Assembly (NCBI GenBank): GCA_015655015.1
Contig: JAATFV010000023.1
Span: forward strand, 1-64,000
Direction: 5' to 3'
DNA length: 64,000 nucleotides
Source of the DNA: Chitinophagales bacterium
Lineage (GTDB): Bacteria > Bacteroidota > Bacteroidia > Chitinophagales > Chitinophagaceae
The notes below the pieces were generated by a model, which was not told the DNA's origin, ran no database searches, and worked only from the letters and a program-made list of their open reading frames with translations. Shown piece after piece: positions 27,119-35,884 of this stretch (the first letter of the stretch is position 1; each line of letters opens with the position of its first letter). Both the position numbers and the translations under genes were made by a program.

Positions 27119-28480
27119 ATGATAAAAGCGCACTGGTCAATCAGGTTTATACTTATATTGTATAGCAGCTTCCTGGCAGGTCATGCGCTTGCAGCCCCGG
27201 GACCATCCGTCACCGGGAAGCCGGAGCCCGGTAAGATTATCGACACCGTCGTGTGCAAAGCAGATCCTGCTCAATCCTATGCCTTATACATTCCCGTGAA
27301 AGGCAACGCCGCTGTCCTGCCCGTAATTTATTTCTTCGATCCGCATGCGGATGGGGCGCTGCCCTTAAAGAAATATAAATCACTGGCGGATGCCTATGGG
27401 TTTATTTTAGTCGGCAGCAACAACTCAAAGAACGGCAATGACTGGCCCGCCACTGAAAATATATGGCGCCATCTGTTTGACGACACACAGGACCGGCTAA
27501 AGACAGATCGCCACCGGATCTATACCTGCGGCTTCTCAGGCGGCGCTAAAGTAGCGGGTTTCATCGCCTTACAGCATTCCGTCGTAAAGGGCGTTATTGC
27601 AGGCGGCGCCGGTCTGCCCGATGGGACTCCCGCAGGTGATTTCAACTTCAGCTTCACCGCCATCGCAGGGGAAGGCGACATGAACCTGACTGACCTGGTA
27701 GCCATCAATAACGATCTCGACAAAAGCCGTACCCGGCACCGGATCATCTTCTTTGACGGCAAGCATGAATGGGCGCCGGAAAACAGCATGAATAAGGCTT
27801 TCGCAGGGTTGGAGTTCGACGCCATGCAGGCGGGGCTCATTTCCAAAGACAAGCCTTTTATCACCCGTTATATCGCAAAAAGTAAAAATATTATTAATGG
27901 CTGTTACACGACACACCAGTTAATAAAGGCCGGACAGGAATGTAAGATTTCCATCAGTTTTCTCGATGGGCTGACCGGTGAAGTGGCCTGGTTCAAAGAA
28001 AAACTGACGGCTCTCTCTTCCAATACAGCCTATCAGGAAGAACAGAAGGCGCAGGAAAATTTGCTGGTCAGGGAACAAAATACCAAGGCGGTGTATACAC
28101 AGCACTTTCAACAGGCCGATATCCCGTACTGGACCACCACCATCACGGGCCTGCAAAAGAAGGCCGGGGCAAAAACCGCGGAAGGCGCCATGTACCAGCG
28201 GCTGCTTGCTTATCTGTCATTGGCCTTTTACTCTATAAGCAACCATCTGATCAACGGCAACGCCAATACGGAAGCGCGTCATTTTGTAGAACTGTATAAA
28301 ATGGCCGACCCTGGCAACATCGAAGCCTGGTATTTTTCCGCCCTGCTGCATGCGCGGGATGATCAGATGTCTGCCGCAGAAAATGACCTGCACAGAGCAG
28401 TTCAGCTTGGTTTCAAAGACAGGGACCGCGTCCGGCAGCAGCCGGAATTTAAGAAGTCCCGGAATATTTACCGTTATTAG
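27119..28480 (+). CDS. Alpha/beta-hydrolase esterase with C-terminal helical (TPR-like) region
   Basis: I start at the ATG at 27119 (453 residues), which opens a signal peptide (IRFILILYSSFLAGHALAAP). Residues ~40-230 form a PHB-depolymerase/esterase-like alpha/beta-hydrolase: LPVIYFFDPHADG, then IYTCGFSGGAKVAGF (nucleophile Ser140), and a candidate catalytic His at FDGKHEWAP. Residues ~240-450 are helical, ending in a TPR-like repeat (PGNIEAWYFSALLHARDDQM, then VRQQPEF). It is probably periplasmic. The substrate is unknown. Its tail motif RQQPEFKK reappears in a remnant at 30118-30252. Confidence 0.7.
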   Translation: MIKAHWSIRFILILYSSFLAGHALAAPGPSVTGKPEPGKIIDTVVCKADPAQSYALYIPVKGNAAVLPVIYFFDPHADGALPLKKYKSLADAYGFILVGSNNSKNGNDWPATENIWRHLFDDTQDRLKTDRHRIYTCGFSGGAKVAGFIALQHSVVKGVIAGGAGLPDGTPAGDFNFSFTAIAGEGDMNLTDLVAINNDLDKSRTRHRIIFFDGKHEWAPENSMNKAFAGLEFDAMQAGLISKDKPFITRYIAKSKNIINGCYTTHQLIKAGQECKISISFLDGLTGEVAWFKEKLTALSSNTAYQEEQKAQENLLVREQNTKAVYTQHFQQADIPYWTTTITGLQKKAGAKTAEGAMYQRLLAYLSLAFYSISNHLINGNANTEARHFVELYKMADPGNIEAWYFSALLHARDDQMSAAENDLHRAVQLGFKDRDRVRQQPEFKKSRNIYRY

Positions 28481-28501
28481 AGGTATTTTTGTGAAAAGAG
28501 C

Positions 28502-30079
28502 ATGCGTTTTATGAAAAAACTTCCAGTAGGAGAACAGGACTTTACCGTTTTGCGTGAAGAGGGGTATGTATATGTCGATAAAACAGCCCATATACACCGG
28601 TTAATGACGGGATCGGGAAGGTTCTTTTTCCTGTCCCGGCCGCGACGGTTTGGAAAAAGTTTGTTGCTATCCACGATGAAGGCGGTGTTTGAGGGAAGAA
28701 AGGACTTGTTTGATGGGTTGTATATTTATGATAAGATCGATTGGAATAAACATTACCCGGTAATACACCTGGATATGAGCAGCATAGGTGCTGCCTCTCT
28801 GGAAGTATTCAATGCTGGAATTAATACGTACCTGGATGAATTGGCCATCGACCTGGGATGTGGCACGCTAAAGGCACAGACCGCTTCCGGAAAATTATTG
28901 CAATTGATCAACCAGGTATATCGCAATGCCTGCGTGAAAGTGGCGATCCTGATCGATGAGTATGACAAACCTATTCAAGACACCCTGCACAAGCCGGAAT
29001 TGGCTGCTGAAATCAGGGATATCTTACGGAGTTTTTATACTGTTATCAAGTCCAGATCCGAAAGCATTCATTTTGTTTTCCTGACCGGTGTGTCGAAGAT
29101 ATCCCAGGTATCGATCTTCTCGGGGTTGAATAATTTGAATGATATTTCGCTGGACGGACAATACGCTGCTATATGCGGGTATACGCAGGAAGAGCTTGAA
29201 ACCGGTTTTACGGAACATATCGGGTATTTGGCCGTTAGTGAATCACTTAGCCAGGAGCAATTGCTGGAAAAGATTAAATATTGGTACAACGGTTATTCCT
29301 GGGATGGGGAGATTTTTGTGTACAACCCGTTTTCTACCCTGTTGTTATTGGAGAAAAGAAAATTTGATCCTCATTGGTTCGACACCGGCACTCCCACCTT
29401 CCTGCTGGACCTTATGGCTGAACGGGGTGATTTTACACCGGTATTGAAGGATGAGCTCCTGGTAAGCAGAATGTTCTCTGGTAGCCAGGCCCTGGAGGAG
29501 ATGGATACGGTTGCCCTGTTCTTCCAGACCGGTTACCTGACGATTAAAAAGCAGATAGGAGATAGCTACCGGTTGGAAATTCCCAATAACGAAGTCCGCT
29601 ATTCCCTATATAATTTTCTGTTACCTCGTATGACCGGCAAGACAAAATATGAAGTCAAAGGCCTGGTAGATGGTTTCCGCAGAGCACTGGAACAGGAAGA
29701 CCCAGCTGCCGCAGTTGGGAATTTGCGGTTATTGTTCGCGCATATCACTTACGATACACATCTTCCTTATGAAGCGCATTACCAGGCATTGTTGCAAATG
29801 GCGCTGCTGCTAATGGGTGTTTCTCAGCAGTCAGAAGTACATACCGACAAAGGCCGGCCGGATTGTATTATCTGGTTGCCCGGGTTGACCTATGTGACGG
29901 AGCTGAAATATGCCGCTGAGCCGAAGGATCTGGATGCTGCACTGGTGGAGGGAATGGCGCAGATCCACAGGAACCGGTATTATGAAACATCTATCTCTAA
30001 AGGAAGGAAGATCTGGTTGCTGGCTTTGGCCGTCACAAAAGGAGAGATGGCTTACCAGGCAGAGTTGTATACTGTCTAA
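28502..30079 (+). CDS. AAA-ATPase-like / PD-(D/E)XK nuclease-like protein (DUF1703 type)
   Basis: The 525-residue protein starts KKLPVGEQDFTVLREEGYVY. The N-terminal AAA-ATPase_like domain (about 1-220) has FFFLSRPRRFGKSLLLSTMK as its P-loop region and VAILIDEYDKPI as Walker B. The C-terminal domain (about 400-520) has the PDDEXK_9-type nuclease pattern: DKGRPDCIIWLPG, VTELKYAAEPKDLD (the E-x-K pair) and a final RKIWLLALAVTKGE. These proteins are frequent multicopy genes in Bacteroidota; their function is not established, and mobile or defence roles have been suggested. It begins 21 bases after the esterase-TPR gene. Confidence 0.85.
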   Translation: MRFMKKLPVGEQDFTVLREEGYVYVDKTAHIHRLMTGSGRFFFLSRPRRFGKSLLLSTMKAVFEGRKDLFDGLYIYDKIDWNKHYPVIHLDMSSIGAASLEVFNAGINTYLDELAIDLGCGTLKAQTASGKLLQLINQVYRNACVKVAILIDEYDKPIQDTLHKPELAAEIRDILRSFYTVIKSRSESIHFVFLTGVSKISQVSIFSGLNNLNDISLDGQYAAICGYTQEELETGFTEHIGYLAVSESLSQEQLLEKIKYWYNGYSWDGEIFVYNPFSTLLLLEKRKFDPHWFDTGTPTFLLDLMAERGDFTPVLKDELLVSRMFSGSQALEEMDTVALFFQTGYLTIKKQIGDSYRLEIPNNEVRYSLYNFLLPRMTGKTKYEVKGLVDGFRRALEQEDPAAAVGNLRLLFAHITYDTHLPYEAHYQALLQMALLLMGVSQQSEVHTDKGRPDCIIWLPGLTYVTELKYAAEPKDLDAALVEGMAQIHRNRYYETSISKGRKIWLLALAVTKGEMAYQAELYTV

Positions 30080-30117
30080 GAATATAGTGCAGGACTATAG
30101 AGACATTTCAGAAACCG

Positions 30118-30252
30118 ATGCCCGGAAAGTTATCCGGGAAGGTCTTTATCAAAGACTGGCAGAATCGTCGGAGCCTGAGACAACAGCCCGAATTTCAGAA
30201 ATTCTTCACCCGCGTCAATTTTTCAGGATCCATTTGGAATTTGTTCAAATGA
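30118..30252 (+). pseudogene. Possible remnant of a TPR-type C-terminus
   Basis: A 44-codon frame from ATG at 30118 contains RRSLRQQPEFQKFFTRVNF, resembling the end of the esterase-TPR protein at 27119-28480 (DRVRQQPEFKKSRNIYRY). The two tails flank the AAA/PD-(D/E)XK gene. It could be a duplicated tail left by insertion of that gene, or an unrelated TPR fragment. Confidence 0.35.
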
Positions 30253-30280
30253 AATGTATCATTGAGAAAAATCACGAATA

Positions 30281-31219
30281 ATGCCCCCTTATCCTGGTAT
30301 GCCTTACGGGAAGGCTCCTTCCTGGCGTTTCCCTGTCTTTGAGATCAGCATGTAACTGCTGTTCTTAATTTGCCTGGCTTTTGCCGTAAAAAGAGGAAGA
30401 CGCGATGTCGCTTATCTGCTCGGCGGCCTGGCCTTCGGCCTGATCCTGGAATACGTCGAGGTGATCTCCGACATGGGATATACCTATGGACGGTTCATGA
30501 TCATGTTCGGCAAGGCGCCGCTGGACATGCCTCTTTGCATCGGCGTCGGCTGGGGATCATCATATATACGGCCCGGTTATTCAGCGACAGCCTCGGACTG
30601 ACGCTCTGGGCATGCGCCGCTCTGGATACCCTTCTGGCCATCAATATCGATCTGAGCATGGACACCGTGGCCTACCGCCTGCATATGTGGCATTGGAACT
30701 GGTCCGGAACGAATCTCAATCCCCTGACGGCCCAGTGGTTCGGCATACCCTACGGCAATTTCTTCGGCTGGCAGATGGTAATTTTCTTCTACTCCGCATT
30801 CAGCCGGTTATTCGAACGGACGATCGCCCGGCGCGAAAATGCCGCCATTTATAAATTCGTCCTGACGGCCATCCTGGCCCTGCTCTGTTCCCAGATCCTT
30901 TTGTATGTGATGGAGGCCTGGGGAGAAGCGTATCTTCATAAACAGTTCGGCATCACTTCAGCGGTTCATCAGCGTTATACTGCTTCATTTCATCCTGGTA
31001 GGATGGGGGTGGAAGAACAGGAAGACATCTGCGCAGGCGCGAAAGATCCCGGAGATCACCTGGTGGGTGCCGGGCTGGTTCCATCTTTTTTTCTTTGCCT
31101 GCCTTTTCCTGGCTGGCTTTTATACGGAGAACAAATGGATGACCCTCGCCGCCTGCCTCAATCTGCTGGTCGGGATCCTCCTTCATGTTTTGCCCTTCTC
31201 TTTTAAGCGAAGAGGCTAA
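30281..31219 (+). pseudogene. Carotenoid-biosynthesis-type (DUF422-like) membrane protein, broken
   Basis: Joining frames gives one ~310-residue multi-pass membrane protein. It starts at ATG 30281 (MPPYPGMPYGKAPSW), hits an in-frame TAA at 30353, continues as LLFLICLAFAVKRGRRD, shifts frame near 30555 after CIGVGWG, continues as YTARLFSDSLGLTLW and NPLTAQWFGIPYGNFFGWQM, and shifts again near 30965 to finish GFYTENKWMTLAACLNLL with TAA at 31217-31219. The mid-section resembles the CruF/DUF422 family of carotenoid hydratase-type membrane proteins. Three independent lesions argue for a true pseudogene rather than a sequencing error. Confidence 0.75.
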
Positions 31220-31301
31220 TTGTATCGCGAAAAAGATTTCGTAAACAAAAATAAAAACGCTCTCAAAGCTAATTAAACCTTCTATTATCTAAACTAATAC
31301 A

Positions 31302-31328
31302 AGCTGCCGTCTGTTCCGGCGGCTTTTT
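31302..31328 (+). terminator. Intrinsic terminator upstream of the restriction operon
   Basis: AGCTGCCG pairs with CGGCGGCT (one G-U) around TCTGTTC and is followed by TTTTTAATT. It insulates the restriction-modification operon from the pseudogene region. Confidence 0.7.
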
Positions 31329-31437
31329 AATTGAGTGAAATGAAGATATCAAAAACTTTAGTTAAAAAAATCTGAAGCACTCTACAAAAGAAAAAATGTC
31401 TTTATATAGCCTTTTTTCAACTATATTTGATTTGAAT

Positions 31438-32004
31438 ATGTCTACAATGGAAAAAAAGTTCCTGGGAGATATTACTGAAGTCCGGTTTGGCTCTTATGAA
31501 GAACCCAAGCCGGTCGGATCTGGTTACTATTTACAGGTTCGCCAATTTAATGAGGATGGAAGGCTCATCTCTCAGCCGGAATTTATAGATATAACCCCAA
31601 AAAATCATGCACATGTCTTAAGGGAAGGCGATGTGCTTTTTGTTGGTAAAGGTAATAGACTTTTTTCCTGGTGTTATGAGAAAATGGAATGGCCGGTAAT
31701 TGCCTCCTCTATTTTCTTTGTATTACGTCCCGATCTCCGGGTTGTGTACCCCGAATATCTCTCCGCAATTTTAAATGCACCTCAAAGCAAATCGTTTTTT
31801 TTACAAATTGGCAGTGGGACAAACATTCTTTCCATCCGTAAGTCGGAACTGAGTGCTTTTAAAGTTCCTCTGCCGGCCATTGCAGAACAAAAAGCGATCG
31901 CTGCATTGGCTGAGTTGCATCAACGGGAAGTCGCATTATCCCGGCAGCTCATGGAGCAGAAGCAGCGATTTTATACCGCCATGATTTCAAAGCTGATAAA
32001 ATAA
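31438..32004 (+). CDS. Half-size type I restriction specificity subunit (single TRD HsdS)
   Basis: I start at the ATG at 31438 (188 residues); 31447 is an alternative. The protein holds one target-recognition domain (about 1-150, LGDITEVRFGS, LREGDVLFVGKGNRLFSW, NILSIRKSELSAFKVPLPAI) and one conserved helix (about 150-188, EQKAIAALAELHQREVALSR). A full HsdS has two of each. Half subunits can dimerise to form a palindromic recognition unit. It precedes hsdM by 4 bases, so it is in the operon. With the full-length HsdS downstream it gives the enzyme two possible specificities. It could also be a deletion product. Confidence 0.78.
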   Translation: MSTMEKKFLGDITEVRFGSYEEPKPVGSGYYLQVRQFNEDGRLISQPEFIDITPKNHAHVLREGDVLFVGKGNRLFSWCYEKMEWPVIASSIFFVLRPDLRVVYPEYLSAILNAPQSKSFFLQIGSGTNILSIRKSELSAFKVPLPAIAEQKAIAALAELHQREVALSRQLMEQKQRFYTAMISKLIK

Positions 32005-32008
32005 ACAT

Positions 32009-33538
32009 ATGGAAAGAAAGCTCACGCAAAAGGAAATTAACAACATCGTGTGGAAGGCCTGTGATACATTCAGGGGAACTATCGATGCTACCCAATATAA
32101 AGACTACATACTCACCATGTTGTTCCTCAAATATGTTACAGACGTATGGAAGGACAAGAGAGCTGTTTATGCAGGGAAGTACAAAGGAGATGAAGTACGT
32201 ATTGAACGCGCGTTACGTAATGAGCGCTTCCAGGCGCCGGCAGAATGCACCTTTGATTATTTGTTTGAACAACGGAATGAAAACAACTTAGGCGAGCTCA
32301 TTAATATTGCCCTGGAAAAACTGGAAGATGCCAACCGCAGCAAGTTGGAAAGAGTATTCCGCAATATCGACTTCAACAGCGAAGCGAATCTTGGTCAGAC
32401 AAAAGATCGTAACCGTCGCTTGAAAAATTTGCTGGTAGACTTCTCCGTGCTGGACCTCCAGCCTTCCCACCTGGAAGGAAATGATATCATTGGAGACGCC
32501 TATGAATTTCTGATAGCTCAATTTGCAAGCGATGCAGGGAAAAAAGCAGGAGAGTTTTATACACCGGGGGAGGTGTCCACCCTCCTGGCGAAACTAGTGG
32601 ATCCGCAGCCCGGCAATCGTATTGCCGATCCCGCCTGTGGTTCCGGTTCCCTTTTGATCAAAGTTGCTAAAGAAGTGGGAAATAACAATTTCTCTTTGTA
32701 TGGTCAGGAAAACAACGGCAGTACCTGGGCGCTTGCCCGTATGAATATGTTCCTGCACGAAATGGATAATGCGGATATAGAATGGGGGGATACTCTGAAC
32801 AACCCTCGTTTGCTGGAAGGGGATGAGCTCATGCGATTCCACATTGTAGTAGCCAATCCTCCTTTTTCTCTGGATAAATGGGGGGCTGACGATGCGATGG
32901 CGGATCAATACAATCGTTTCCACCGGGGTATACCCCCTAAAAGTAAGGGCGATTATGCTTTCATTACACACATGATCGAAACGGCCTATGAAGATATAGG
33001 AAAGGTAGGGGTCATCGTTCCTCATGGCGTTTTATTCCGTGGCAGCAGTGAAGGCAGGATCCGCGAGTTATTGATTAAGGAAAACCTGCTTGAAGCGGTG
33101 ATCGGCCTCCCTGCCAACCTCTTTTTCGGTACCGGGATTCCGGCAGCTATACTTCTGTTCAATAAAGGGAAAGGTAATAATAAAGACGTGCTTTTTATCG
33201 ACGCCAGCCGCGAATACCAGGAAGGAAAGAATCAAAACAGGCTAAGAGAGGATAAGGATATCAAACATATAGTGGACACCTATAAAGCCTTTAAAGCTGC
33301 GAAACCGATCAAAAAGGGCACAGGCGTTGTCATAGAAGAAAAATATGCCTACCGGGCTACCTTGAAAGAGATTGAGGAGAATGATTATAACCTGAACATC
33401 CCCAGATATGTGGACACCTTTGAAGAAGAGGCACCCGTCGATATTAAAGCTACTCAGGTTGAGATCAAGCGGCTTAAGGGCGAACTTACCAAGGTAGAAA
33501 GCCAGATGGAGAAATATCTGAAAGATCTGGGATTTTAA
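32009..33538 (+). CDS. hsdM: Type I restriction-modification DNA methyltransferase
   Basis: The 509-residue protein has the HsdM N-terminal helical domain (1-150) and an N6-adenine methyltransferase domain: GEFYTPGEVSTLLAKLVDP, motif I ADPACGSGS (206-214, S-adenosylmethionine binding) and motif IV NPPF (283-286, catalytic). The C-terminal part has the coiled segment VEIKRLKGELTKVESQMEK, which contacts HsdS. It methylates adenine in the host recognition site and is the core of the complex. It follows the half-size HsdS by 4 bases and precedes the RhuM gene by 9. Confidence 0.96.
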   Translation: MERKLTQKEINNIVWKACDTFRGTIDATQYKDYILTMLFLKYVTDVWKDKRAVYAGKYKGDEVRIERALRNERFQAPAECTFDYLFEQRNENNLGELINIALEKLEDANRSKLERVFRNIDFNSEANLGQTKDRNRRLKNLLVDFSVLDLQPSHLEGNDIIGDAYEFLIAQFASDAGKKAGEFYTPGEVSTLLAKLVDPQPGNRIADPACGSGSLLIKVAKEVGNNNFSLYGQENNGSTWALARMNMFLHEMDNADIEWGDTLNNPRLLEGDELMRFHIVVANPPFSLDKWGADDAMADQYNRFHRGIPPKSKGDYAFITHMIETAYEDIGKVGVIVPHGVLFRGSSEGRIRELLIKENLLEAVIGLPANLFFGTGIPAAILLFNKGKGNNKDVLFIDASREYQEGKNQNRLREDKDIKHIVDTYKAFKAAKPIKKGTGVVIEEKYAYRATLKEIEENDYNLNIPRYVDTFEEEAPVDIKATQVEIKRLKGELTKVESQMEKYLKDLGF

Positions 33539-33547
33539 AGCAGAAAT

Positions 33548-34552
33548 ATGGAAAAGTTCAAGATATTATTATATAGCGTACCGGAAGGTAAGGCGATGAT
33601 CGAGGTATTCTTCGAACAGGAGACCTTCTGGCTTTCGCAAAAAAAGATGGCGGAACTGTTTAATGTTAGTGTGCCGACCATTAATGAGCATTTGCATAAT
33701 ATATTTGCTACCAATGAGTTGGATAAAGATTCAGTTGTTCGGAATTTCCGAATAACTGCCGCAGACGGGAAAAATTACAACACGCAGTTTTACCACCTTG
33801 ATGCGATTATAGCGGTAGGATACCGTGTCAATAGTAAAGAAGCCACCCGTTTTCGCATCTGGGCAACCAGGACGCTTAGTGAGTTTATCATAAAGGGCTT
33901 TCTGCTGGACGATGAGCGACTGAAGCAGGGAAAGAACTTTGGTAAGGACTACTTCGAGGAACTGCTGGAGCGAATCCGGGAGATCAGGGCCAGTGAACGC
34001 AGGTTCTACCAGAAGATTACTGATATCTACGCCCAATGCAGTATCGATTACGATCCCAATGCCGAAATTACCCTTACCTTTTATAAGACCGTTCAAAATA
34101 AGTTGCACTGGGCGGTGACCGGGCAGACTGCCGCGGAGATCATCTATAAACGTGCAGATTCCGCCAGGCCGAATATGGGTTTGACCACCTGGAAGAATGC
34201 TCCGGAAGGAAAGATACTGAAAACGGATGTAAGCATCGCAAAGAACTACCTGCAGGAGACAGAGATAGACGAACTGAACCGGGTGGTGACCATGTACCTC
34301 GATTATGCCGAAAACCAGGCTAAAAGGAATGTTGCCATGGCCATGTCGGACTGGATGCAGAAGTTGGATGCCTTTCTGCAGTTTAATGACTACCAAACCT
34401 TGAAAAACGCCGGTAGCATCAGCCACGAGGTCGCAAAAAAGCTCGCTGAAGATCAGTATGAACAATACCGGGTTGTACAGGACCAGCTGTTTGAAAGTGA
34501 TTTTGATAAGCTGGCGAAAAAGTTGCCGGAAGACAAGAAGAAAGGAAAATAA
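33548..34552 (+). CDS. RhuM-family protein within the restriction operon
   Basis: The 334-residue protein matches the virulence RhuM family: an N-terminal winged-helix-like module (ETFWLSQKKMAELFNVSVPT, then a Bro-N-like segment NYNTQFYHLDAIIAVGYRVN), a central helical region, and a C-terminal domain ITLTFYKTVQNKLHWAVTGQ followed by the family block MGLTTWKNAPEGKILKTDVS. RhuM genes are frequently inserted in type I restriction operons of Bacteroidota and other phyla; the molecular role is unknown. The winged-helix part suggests DNA binding. It lies between hsdM and the full-size hsdS with tight spacing, so it is cotranscribed. Confidence 0.9.
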   Translation: MEKFKILLYSVPEGKAMIEVFFEQETFWLSQKKMAELFNVSVPTINEHLHNIFATNELDKDSVVRNFRITAADGKNYNTQFYHLDAIIAVGYRVNSKEATRFRIWATRTLSEFIIKGFLLDDERLKQGKNFGKDYFEELLERIREIRASERRFYQKITDIYAQCSIDYDPNAEITLTFYKTVQNKLHWAVTGQTAAEIIYKRADSARPNMGLTTWKNAPEGKILKTDVSIAKNYLQETEIDELNRVVTMYLDYAENQAKRNVAMAMSDWMQKLDAFLQFNDYQTLKNAGSISHEVAKKLAEDQYEQYRVVQDQLFESDFDKLAKKLPEDKKKGK

Positions 34553-34573
34553 TAGTGCCCCAACCGTGTACAA

Positions 34574-34600
34574 CTAATTTGCATCTTTGCGTCGCACACT
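34574..34600 (+). promoter_or_regulatory. Possible internal promoter before hsdS
   Basis: Two TTTGC motifs (ATTTGC and CTTTGC) lie 35-55 bases upstream of the hsdS start, resembling the Bacteroidota -7 box TAnnTTTG. The 81-base gap is the widest in the operon. Low confidence. Confidence 0.3.
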
Positions 34601-34632
34601 TATACCATAAAATCTATACTGAACAAAAAAAT

Positions 34633-35874
34633 ATGCATCCTGTAAACGAAAATAGGCCAGGTTATAAGCATACTCCGCTGGGTTGGATACCAGAGGAGTG
34701 GGAGGTGACGGAACTTAATTCAGTTGCCGAGATTCAACAAGGAGTTTCCAAAGGAAAACAAATTCAGGATTCGAATGCCGTCGAACTACCTTATATGAGA
34801 GTCGCTAATATAAAAGATGGTTATCTGGATTTGTCAGAAGTTAAATATATAAGGGTGGATAAATCGGATTATGTTCGTTTTCTTTTAAGAAAAGATGATA
34901 TCTTAATAACAGAAGGGGGCGATCCTGATAAATTGGGTCGTGGAGCGAAATGGAATGAGGAAGTCAAAAACTGCATTTATCAAAATCATCTATTTAGAAT
35001 AAGGGCTTTGAATGGGACATTATCGTCGGATTATTTTTATTATTACTTACAAGGGAAAAGGGCAAAAACCTACTTTCTAAACTGCGCAAAACAAACGACA
35101 GGCATTGCCTCAGTTAATTCTACACAGGTGAAAGAAATGCCTGTAATAATAGCTTCCTCCTCTGAACAACGCCGCATCGCAACCATTCTCTCCACCTGGA
35201 ATAAAGCTATCGCCACAACCCAGCAGCTAATTACCCAACTGCAACAGCTCAATAAGGGATTGATGCTGCACTTATTGACCGGTAAAAAGAGATTAAAAGG
35301 ATTTGCCAAGGAATGGAAAGAGATACACCTAGGTGATATTTTTATGGAAAGAAATGAAACCGGTCATATTGATTTAAATTTATTATCTGTAGGTTCATTA
35401 GGTATCTATCTACAATCCCAGTCTGAAAAACGAGATACATCCAACATAGATAAGACTAAATACAAAAGAATATGCCCTGGAGATATTGGTTATAATACCA
35501 TGCGTATGTGGCAGGGGCGAAGTGCCCTGTCTTCGATCGAAGGTATTGTTAGCCCCGCTTATACAATTATTACTCCTAAGGAAAATGCTGACCCGGTTTA
35601 CTTTGCTTTTCTTCTTAAATTTCCACCTGTAGTTCATAGATTCTTCAGGAATTCACAAGGTCTAGTAGAAGATACGCTTAACTGCAAATTCAAGGATTTT
35701 TCACTGGTAAAAGTAAGTATTCCCGAATATCATGAGCAGGTCGCCATCGCGGCCATTCTAACGAAGGCTAACGAGCAAATAAAAATGTCTGAAAATCACC
35801 TCTCCTCCCTCCAACAACAAAAAAAGGGCCTTATGCAAAAACTATTAACCGGCGAAATTCGCGTAAGAATTTAA
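34633..35874 (+). CDS. hsdS: Type I restriction specificity subunit, full length
   Basis: I use the ATG at 34633 (413 residues). It begins with the usual HsdS opening KHTPLGWIPEEWEVTELNSV. TRD1 spans about 15-185, the first conserved helix about 185-225 (SSSEQRRIATILSTWNKAIA, then KGLMLHLLTGKKRLKGF), TRD2 about 230-370, and the second helix about 370-413 (HEQVAIAAILTKANEQIKMS, then KGLMQKLLTGEIRV). The two TRDs read the two halves of a bipartite site. It follows RhuM by 80 bases and precedes hsdR by 10. No invertase or inverted repeats for TRD shuffling are visible. Confidence 0.95.
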   Translation: MHPVNENRPGYKHTPLGWIPEEWEVTELNSVAEIQQGVSKGKQIQDSNAVELPYMRVANIKDGYLDLSEVKYIRVDKSDYVRFLLRKDDILITEGGDPDKLGRGAKWNEEVKNCIYQNHLFRIRALNGTLSSDYFYYYLQGKRAKTYFLNCAKQTTGIASVNSTQVKEMPVIIASSSEQRRIATILSTWNKAIATTQQLITQLQQLNKGLMLHLLTGKKRLKGFAKEWKEIHLGDIFMERNETGHIDLNLLSVGSLGIYLQSQSEKRDTSNIDKTKYKRICPGDIGYNTMRMWQGRSALSSIEGIVSPAYTIITPKENADPVYFAFLLKFPPVVHRFFRNSQGLVEDTLNCKFKDFSLVKVSIPEYHEQVAIAAILTKANEQIKMSENHLSSLQQQKKGLMQKLLTGEIRVRI

Positions 35875-35884
35875 AACGACACGC

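Noticed and set aside
29910-30281. Plus-strand 123-codon frame over the end of the AAA/nuclease gene
   Set aside because: The first half is a frame-shifted shadow of that gene; only the separate 30118-30252 frame carries a family-like motif.
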